Part shown: in pieces, positions 59,105 to 64,000 of the stretch
Numbering within the stretch: the first letter of the stretch is position 1
Layout: each line of letters starts with the position of its first letter
Source: Sphingomonadales bacterium
GTDB lineage: Bacteria > Pseudomonadota > Alphaproteobacteria > Sphingomonadales > Sphingomonadaceae
DNA: 64,000 nucleotides
Assembly (NCBI GenBank): GCA_004173185.1
Contig: SEFZ01000004.1
Span: 62,001 to 126,000 of the forward strand
Direction of reading: 5' to 3'
Notes under the pieces: model-generated
Told to the model about the DNA's origin: nothing
Databases searched by the model: none
The model's input: only the letters and a program-made list of their open reading frames with translations
Program-made: the position numbers and the translations under genes

Positions 59105-59668
59105 ATGGCCGACAAACTGAAGATTCTCGTGATTCTTGGCAGCGTTCGCGAAGGGCGCATGGCCGAGCCTGTGGGGCGCTGGGTCGTCGAGCAAGCGGAG
59201 ACCCGCGAATCGCTGGATTGCGAGCTGGTTGACCTCAAGGACTGGGATCTGCCTTTTTACGCATTCCGCGATGCGCCGGCGAAGGGGAATTATCAGGATC
59301 CGCTCCAGCAGCGCTGGGCCGAGAAGGTCGCGTCGGCCGATGGCTATATCCTGATCTGCCCCGAATATAATCACGGGCCGCCCGCAGTCCTCAAGAACGC
59401 GCTCGACTATGTTTATGGCGAGTGGAACCGCAAGCCGGTCACTTTTGTGGGCTATGGCGGCAATGGCGCGGCGCGCTCGATCGAGCTGCTGACCTGTGTG
59501 GCGCGCGAACTGCAATTGGCGGCGCTTGAGGGCTCGGTTCACATCATGGGCGTGTGGAGCAAGGTGAAGGACGGGGTTTTCACCGGCGACGACAAGGATT
59601 TGCGCTGGCTTGGCCACGGCTTTGACGAGCTGACCTGGTGGGGCAATGCGCTGAAGGCGGCGCGCTAG
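59105..59668 (+). CDS. NAD(P)H-dependent FMN reductase family protein
   Basis: A 187-residue flavodoxin-like reductase. The FMN phosphate loop is LGSVREGRMAEPVGRW and the isoalloxazine site is CPEYNHGPPAVLKNALDYV, followed by FVGYGGNGAAR. The family reduces FMN, quinones or azo dyes; this member's role is open. The start at 59105 is chosen because MADKLKILVILGS is the natural beginning. It diverges from typA. Confidence 0.92.
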   Translation: MADKLKILVILGSVREGRMAEPVGRWVVEQAETRESLDCELVDLKDWDLPFYAFRDAPAKGNYQDPLQQRWAEKVASADGYILICPEYNHGPPAVLKNALDYVYGEWNRKPVTFVGYGGNGAARSIELLTCVARELQLAALEGSVHIMGVWSKVKDGVFTGDDKDLRWLGHGFDELTWWGNALKAAR

Positions 59669-59672
59669 CACG

Positions 59673-60260
59673 TCATTTCGCGCAGCCTGATGGTTCCCAC
59701 ATTGCGGTGGGGATCGATTCCTGTTCGGCCTGGGCATCGCCCGCCGCAGCCCATTTCCAGCTGTACCAGAGCGCCTGGCCCAATCCGCGCATGAAGATGC
59801 GTGCCGGGGCGGGGTCGTCCGATTGCGGCGGGCCTTCGAACGATGCGAGGTCGGGGCTGAAGGCGTCGAAGGTGATGTTCTGGAGCGGATCGTTCTCGAC
59901 GCGTGATTCCTTCGTCGATGCCTCCCATGCGGCGATTTCGGGCGCGGGCTTCTGATCGTCTTCGCGTTCTGCCTCGGCGTCGAGCAGTATCAGGCTGGGT
60001 GCGGGGGTGATCCAGGTGCCGCCATAGCCATTGGGCGACTGGAATTCGAACCAGAAGCGGCGCTTGGGGGTCTGGACCCAGAACATCAGGTTGGAGATCG
60101 CCATCGGATGCTTGCGCGTGCCAAAGCCTGCGGTGAATTCGGGAGACCCCTTGAGCGCATAAGTTGCCTTGTCGATCGGGCATTTCGGGGCATCGAGTAT
60201 CTGGGCATGGGCTAGGCCTGGCAGGCTCAAAGCGACTGCCACAAGGAGAGCATGGCGCAT
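59673..60260 (-). CDS. Secreted protein of unknown function
   Basis: A 195-residue periplasmic protein (signal MRHALLVAVALSLPGLAHAQ). Notable segments are APKCPIDKATYALKGSPEFTAGF, FWVQTPKRRFWFEFQSPNGYGGTWI and a C-terminal PSGC. It is acidic and Trp/Phe-rich. Its start overlaps the stop of the upstream gene (ATGA), so the two are coupled and probably act together. No family recognised. Confidence 0.75.
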   Translation of the reverse strand: MRHALLVAVALSLPGLAHAQILDAPKCPIDKATYALKGSPEFTAGFGTRKHPMAISNLMFWVQTPKRRFWFEFQSPNGYGGTWITPAPSLILLDAEAEREDDQKPAPEIAAWEASTKESRVENDPLQNITFDAFSPDLASFEGPPQSDDPAPARIFMRGLGQALWYSWKWAAAGDAQAEQESIPTAMWEPSGCAK

Positions 60261-61207
60261 CAGAAATCCTTCCATGCAGTGTCTGGGCCGCCGATCTGGG
60301 CGGAGATGGCCTTGAGCGTGAGCGTGTTGCCGACGATCTCGAAATCGAGGGTGGCGCGGCCGCCGGTGGCGCAGCAATTGGCGTCATTGTCTTTCCAGAG
60401 TTCGGTTTCGGCGAAGAGGCCGGTCAGGTCGTAATCGACGCCGTGCCAGGCACCCACGCCCTCGGGCAAACGCCTGGCGAGGTCATTCTGCCAGCTCTCC
60501 AGATCGATCTCGACCCATTTGCCCGCCTGTTTTTGATAGAGGATGTCGGCATTGCCATCGGCGGTGCCGGTCGTGCGGCCCGTGACCCAGAGCAATTGGC
60601 GTTCGGAATCGAAGCGGGGATTTTCCATCACCACGCCTTCGAACATCGAGCCGATCGGGCGGGGAGCGCCTGCGCGCGTGACATCCCACAGCATCACGCC
60701 CATGCCGATGCCGTCTTCCTCGGAAGAGCCCGCGAGCAACTGATAGAGGATTCGCGTGCCGTCTGCCCCGCGCAGGATGCCGGCCGCGGGCACCTTGCAA
60801 TCCAGCACCAGCCATTTGGACAGGCAGATCTCGCCCAGAATTGCGGCCTCGCCGGTGGCGGGCAGAATCGCGGCGGCGCGCTGGAGTTCGCCGTCGAGCG
60901 CAGCCATCCGATCGGTAATGTGGCTGGCGAGCGTCGCGGCATCGATCAATTTGCCGTCGAAATCCTTCTCGACCGCGATATTGGCGCGGAAGCTGCGAGC
61001 GCGGGCCGCCCAGGTGGTGGGGCGATGGGTGATCGCCTGCACGGCCTTTTCCTTTTCGACCAGCTGCGCGTCGAGCTTGGCTAGGGCGGGATCGTTGCAG
61101 ATGCGCGCGACCAGTTCGGGCGGCATCGAGCATTGGGCGAAAGCAGGGCTGGCGGCTGCCAGCGCGAAAAAAGCGACCCCGGCTCGCAATATCATCTGGC
61201 ACGCCAT
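60260..61207 (-). CDS. Secreted protein with LprI-like N-terminus
   Basis: A 315-residue exported protein (signal MILRAGVAFFALAAASPAFAQC). Residues ~24-110 resemble the LprI-like lysozyme-inhibitor module (PELVARICNDPALAKLDAQLVEKEKA). The rest is a beta-rich domain of unknown family, with ILYQLLAGSSEEDG and DNDANCCATGGRATLDFEI. ATG 61207 with GGAGAG is preferred over a GTG two codons earlier. It is coupled to the secreted unknown downstream. A cell-wall protective role is only a guess. Confidence 0.72.
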   Translation of the reverse strand: MACQMILRAGVAFFALAAASPAFAQCSMPPELVARICNDPALAKLDAQLVEKEKAVQAITHRPTTWAARARSFRANIAVEKDFDGKLIDAATLASHITDRMAALDGELQRAAAILPATGEAAILGEICLSKWLVLDCKVPAAGILRGADGTRILYQLLAGSSEEDGIGMGVMLWDVTRAGAPRPIGSMFEGVVMENPRFDSERQLLWVTGRTTGTADGNADILYQKQAGKWVEIDLESWQNDLARRLPEGVGAWHGVDYDLTGLFAETELWKDNDANCCATGGRATLDFEIVGNTLTLKAISAQIGGPDTAWKDF

Positions 61208-61293
61208 CCGCACGCTCTCCGCTTTCCTGCAGTCGTGCGCAGATTGGCACCGGATGTGTCCCGCGCAAAGACCGCAAACAGGGTATTGGCGCT

Positions 61294-61322
61294 GTTGTCG
61301 AAGTCTTACGAGTGTCCTATAT
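61294..61322 (+). promoter_or_regulatory. Heat-shock-like promoter of the telA operon
   Basis: GTTG (61294-61297), 18 bases, then CCTATAT (61316-61322). The -10 is an exact match to the alphaproteobacterial RpoH pattern CCTATNT and the -35 differs at one base from CTTG. It lies 68 bases before the telA start. Confidence 0.5.
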
Positions 61323-61389
61323 GGGCAACACAGTTGGAACGTCTGGGCATTATGCCTATTGAGGACGGACAGCTTTGGAGAATGAGACG

Positions 61390-62592
61390 ATGGCGACCGA
61401 GACGATCACGGCCGAACAGGATCTGGTGCTGACCCCGCCCGAGCCGGTGCAGGTGGTTGCGCCCGCCAAGGCGATGGGGCTGGTGCCGGTCGACGAAGGC
61501 AAGAAGACCGAGCTCGAGACGCGGGTCGATACCTTTATCGACGATCTGATCGCGCAGGATGTGAACTCGCCCGAATTCGGCAAGCGCGTCGATGCGATCG
61601 CGGCGATGGGCCAGCGCGAAATCCGCGAGGCGGCAGGGCAATCGAACCGGTTCCTCGATCGCCCGATCAAGGCGATGGGCAGCGATGGCGTGGGTGCGGA
61701 TTTGCTGGCGCTGCGCAAGACGGTCGAAGGCCTCGATCCGAGCAAGAACGGCAAGCTGATCGGCGGCAATGACGGGTTCTTCGCCAAGCTTTTCGGCGGT
61801 GGCGGGCTGACGCAATATTTCCGCAAATATCAATCGTCGCAGAGCCACATCAACGGCATCCTAAAGTCCCTGTCCAACGGCAAGGACGAGCTGCTGATGG
61901 ACAATGCCGCGATCGATACCGAGCGGACCAATTTGTGGAACGCGATGGGCCGGCTGGAGCAGATGATCTATCTCTCCAAGGCAATGGACGAGAAGCTCGA
62001 GGCCAAGGCGCTTGAGCTGGAGCATAGCGATCCGGCCAAGGCCAAGGCGATCAAGGAAACCGCGCTCTTCTACGTTCGCCAGCGCACGCAGGATCTGCTG
62101 ACCCAGATGGCCGTGACGGTGCAGGGCTATCTGGCGCTGGATCTGGTCAAGAAGAACAATGTCGAGCTGGTGAAGGGCGTCGATCGCGCGTCCACGACGA
62201 CGGTTTCGGCGTTGCGCACCGCGGTGACGGTGGCGCAGGCGCTGACCAACCAGAAGCTCGTGCTCGATCAGGTGACTGCGCTCAATACCACGACTGCCGG
62301 GCTGATCGATTCGACCGGTCAGTTGCTCAAGAGCCAGTCGGCGGCGATCCATGAGCAGGCGGCTTCGTCGACCATTCCGGTCGAGACGCTCCAGCGCGCC
62401 TTCCAGAATATCTATGACACGATGGATGCGATCGACACGTTCAAGCTCAAGGCGCTCGACAGCATGAAGACCACGGTCACGACGCTTTCGAACGAAGTCG
62501 AGAAGTCGAAGGGCTATATCGCGCGGGCCGAAGGCGCGGCGCAGAACCAGGTTGGCGGCTCGGCCGAGACCTTCAAGCTGGAGGCGATGTAA
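61390..62592 (+). CDS. telA: Toxic anion resistance protein TelA family
   Basis: A 400-residue cytosolic helical protein of the TelA/KlaA family, linked to tellurite and other envelope or antibiotic stresses by an unknown mechanism. The family core is visible as GDGVGADLLALRKTVEGLDPSK, FFRKYQSSQSHINGILKSL, and long coiled helices to the end (LVKKNNVELVKGVDRASTTTVSALRTAVTVAQALTNQK-like). ATG 61390 with GGAGAATGAG is chosen over a TTG at 61375. It heads an operon with an XpaC-like membrane protein. Confidence 0.88.
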   Translation: MATETITAEQDLVLTPPEPVQVVAPAKAMGLVPVDEGKKTELETRVDTFIDDLIAQDVNSPEFGKRVDAIAAMGQREIREAAGQSNRFLDRPIKAMGSDGVGADLLALRKTVEGLDPSKNGKLIGGNDGFFAKLFGGGGLTQYFRKYQSSQSHINGILKSLSNGKDELLMDNAAIDTERTNLWNAMGRLEQMIYLSKAMDEKLEAKALELEHSDPAKAKAIKETALFYVRQRTQDLLTQMAVTVQGYLALDLVKKNNVELVKGVDRASTTTVSALRTAVTVAQALTNQKLVLDQVTALNTTTAGLIDSTGQLLKSQSAAIHEQAASSTIPVETLQRAFQNIYDTMDAIDTFKLKALDSMKTTVTTLSNEVEKSKGYIARAEGAAQNQVGGSAETFKLEAM

Positions 62593-62598
62593 GCCCCG

Positions 62599-63309
62599 AT
62601 GACCGATGTCGATCGCCTGAGTGCCCGTGCGAACGAACTGATCGAGCGCACCCGCGCGCAGCGCCCCTCCACGCCCGCCGAGCAGCGGATGCGGCGGCGG
62701 CGCGAGAGCGAAGTGGTGCGCCGGGTCGGGCGGATCGCGATGGCCGACGGGGCGATCCTCATTGGTGCAATCATATTTGCGCTGGCAGTGGCGCCGCTCG
62801 GGATCATGGGCGCGTTTCTGGTGGGCGTGTTGCTGATCGCGGCGACATTGCTGTTTGCGGTGTTGCCCGCGGGCTCCGCACCCGAGGCCGAGCAACTGGC
62901 GCAGGTGTCGCTCAAGGCTTTGCCCAAGACGACCGAGCATTGGCTCGATGCACAGCGCCCGGCTTTGCCTGCGCCGGTGCAGGGGCTGGTCGATTCGATC
63001 GGCGTGAAGCTGGAGATTATCGCGCCGCAGCTGGCGGAACTGGACGAGCAATCTCCGGCAGCGTTCGAAGTGCGCAAGCTGATCGGCGAGCAATTGCCCG
63101 AGCTGGTCAAAGGCTATGCCCGCGTGCCCGAGCCGCTGCGCCGGGTCGAGCGCGGTGGACTGACCCCCGATCAGCAACTGGCGCAGGGGCTGCAATTGAT
63201 CGACGACGAGATCGCCGAGATGAGCACCCAGCTGGCGCAGGGCGATCTCGATCTGCTCGCGACGCGCGGGCGCTACCTGCAGATCAAATATCAGGGCGAT
63301 GGCGAATGA
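62599..63309 (+). CDS. XpaC-like membrane partner of TelA
   Basis: A 236-residue protein. A basic N-terminal part (RMRRRRESEVVRRVGRIAM) leads to two membrane helices (AILIGAIIFALAVAPLGIMGAFLVGVLLIAATLLFAVL). A cytosolic helical domain follows (PALPAPVQGLVDSIGVKLEII, then IGEQLPELVKGYARVP). XpaC proteins have this plan and are regularly found beside telA. The assignment rests on this plan and on the six-base gap to telA. Confidence 0.78.
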   Translation: MTDVDRLSARANELIERTRAQRPSTPAEQRMRRRRESEVVRRVGRIAMADGAILIGAIIFALAVAPLGIMGAFLVGVLLIAATLLFAVLPAGSAPEAEQLAQVSLKALPKTTEHWLDAQRPALPAPVQGLVDSIGVKLEIIAPQLAELDEQSPAAFEVRKLIGEQLPELVKGYARVPEPLRRVERGGLTPDQQLAQGLQLIDDEIAEMSTQLAQGDLDLLATRGRYLQIKYQGDGE

Positions 63310-63875
63310 AGCCTCTGTTGGCGGCGCTGCTCGCGCTTGTCGTCGCGACACCCGCATTTGCGCAGGCCTCTGGCGATGCGGCGCTCGATAAACTGATCCG
63401 CGCTTCGTATCGCAGCTATCTCGATAGCGAGACGGCACCGCGCCCGAAAATCCCGGCGAGCGCGCGGTTCAACGCGACCGAAGCCGAATGCGCGGCGACT
63501 GCCAAGCGCATCGACGCCAAGGAAGGCGCGGACAGCTCGATGGGCGCGTGCGGTGACGATTATGATCTGTTCTGCCAGTGTCAGGACGCGTTCGGGCTGG
63601 ACTGGGCGAAGATCGACGTCGCGATCACCCATCCCGATGCGCAGCGCGCCGAAGCGGTTATCACTTTTCCGCCGATGGAAGGCTTAGACAGCGACGGCCC
63701 GGCGCTGCGGATGATGTTCGTTCGCGGCGGCAAGACCGGCTGGCTGCTCGATGACGTTTGGGAATATGCGCAGGCTGAGGAGGGCGAGGGATCGTATCGC
63801 ACGCGGATCACTGCGAGCATTCAGGATATGCGCAAGCGCCTTGGCATGCCCGCTTGGAAGGTGCCTGCGCTCTAG
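63306..63875 (+). CDS. DUF3828-like secreted protein
   Basis: A 189-residue exported protein (signal MKPLLAALLALVVATPAFA). The mature part begins with a helix (DAALDKLIRASYRSYLDS). Four Cys follow (EAECAATA, GACGDDYDLFCQCQDAFGLDW), then a small beta domain (AEAVITFPP, GWLLDDVWEYA). The final segment resembles DUF3828. The ATG overlaps the stop of the XpaC-like gene, so it is the third gene of the telA operon. Confidence 0.75.
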   Translation: MKPLLAALLALVVATPAFAQASGDAALDKLIRASYRSYLDSETAPRPKIPASARFNATEAECAATAKRIDAKEGADSSMGACGDDYDLFCQCQDAFGLDWAKIDVAITHPDAQRAEAVITFPPMEGLDSDGPALRMMFVRGGKTGWLLDDVWEYAQAEEGEGSYRTRITASIQDMRKRLGMPAWKVPAL

Positions 63876-64000
63876 CGCTTGATTCCGGTGGCGGCGCGTT
63901 CGGCGAGGCGCTCGACGGCGGCGGCGTGGAGGCCGGGGACGGTGGCGAGGACGCCAAAAGCTTCGGCGGCGGGCGTGTTGAACGCGAGGGGCCGGCCTAG
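63872..64000 (-). CDS. C-terminal tip of an unidentified protein (IMPase-like?)
   Basis: A minus-strand frame is open from the window edge to a TAG at 63874-63872, overlapping the stop of the preceding gene. Its 42 residues read G-R-P-L-A-F-N-T-P near the start, then AFGVLATVPGLHAAAVERLAE and end TGIKR. That arrangement resembles the C-terminus of inositol monophosphatase/CysQ-like enzymes. This is too short to be sure. Confidence 0.4.
   Translation of the reverse strand, partial: LGRPLAFNTPAAEAFGVLATVPGLHAAAVERLAERAATGIKR

Overview
The window reads as chromosomal DNA of a sphingomonad-like alphaproteobacterium (order Sphingomonadales). The reasons are a high G+C content, three TonB-dependent receptors in 64 kb, GapR (DUF2312), DUF1244, DUF2093 and DUF3297 proteins, the alphaproteobacterial order yebC-ruvC-ruvA-ruvB-ybgC-tolQRAB-pal, an alphaproteobacterial type LexA box, and short palindromic repeats of the kind common in sphingomonads. 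I see no tRNA, rRNA, CRISPR array, insertion sequence or prophage. Nearly everything is single-copy core or envelope gene content.

Layout. 1-4.2 kb: the 5' end of a secreted protein, then purD and xseA in head-to-head orientation with overlapping start codons, a DUF2093 gene and an M23 peptidase. 4.4-9.3 kb: an Oar-like TonB receptor facing a TPR-sulfotransferase. 9.3-16.6 kb: clpB with a heat-shock type promoter, an S45 acylase, an M28 peptidase and a small soluble protein. 16.7-21.3 kb: a gpmA-purE-purK operon and a DUF4136 lipoprotein-M14 peptidase-GNAT operon. 21.4-22.0 kb: a damaged locus in which the first 23 codons of rpmJ (L36) run directly into a HAD hydrolase gene that has lost its 5' end; a 14-nt sequence at the junction fits both genes. 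22.2-25.5 kb: a small secreted protein, pyk, DUF1244, gapR and yebC.

25.5-34.4 kb: ruvC, ruvA and ruvB interrupted by three accessory genes, followed by the Tol-Pal envelope operon. A GTTC-N7-GTTC box lies upstream of ruvA. 34.5-36 kb: an SPFH protein, a ribbon-helix-helix protein with an AT-hook-like tail and a two-helix membrane protein, preceded by an AT-rich double inverted repeat. 36-42.3 kb: periplasmic S1/P1 nuclease and isoaspartyl peptidase, membrane and secreted unknowns, an MBL-fold hydrolase and ligA. 42.4-47.8 kb: a second TonB receptor, an HD-domain protein and a LytS/LytTR-type two-component pair.

48-54.7 kb: a class C beta-lactamase-like hydrolase, DUF3297, a three-domain flavoprotein (cNMP-binding, Grx-like, TrxR-like) without the TrxR cysteines, a glycine-zipper protein, an EVE protein, ogt, an SGNH esterase and a secreted unknown. 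54.7-64 kb: a TonB receptor with a His-rich secreted partner, typA, an FMN reductase, two coupled periplasmic unknowns, a TelA-XpaC-like operon with a heat-shock-like promoter, and the 3' tip of one more gene.

The genes fall into a few themes: DNA repair and recombination (xseA, ruvCAB, ligA, ogt), purine synthesis (purD, purE, purK), glycolysis (gpmA, pyk), proteostasis and stress (clpB, typA, telA), and a rich outer-membrane and periplasmic scavenging set (receptors, peptidases, nuclease, Tol-Pal).
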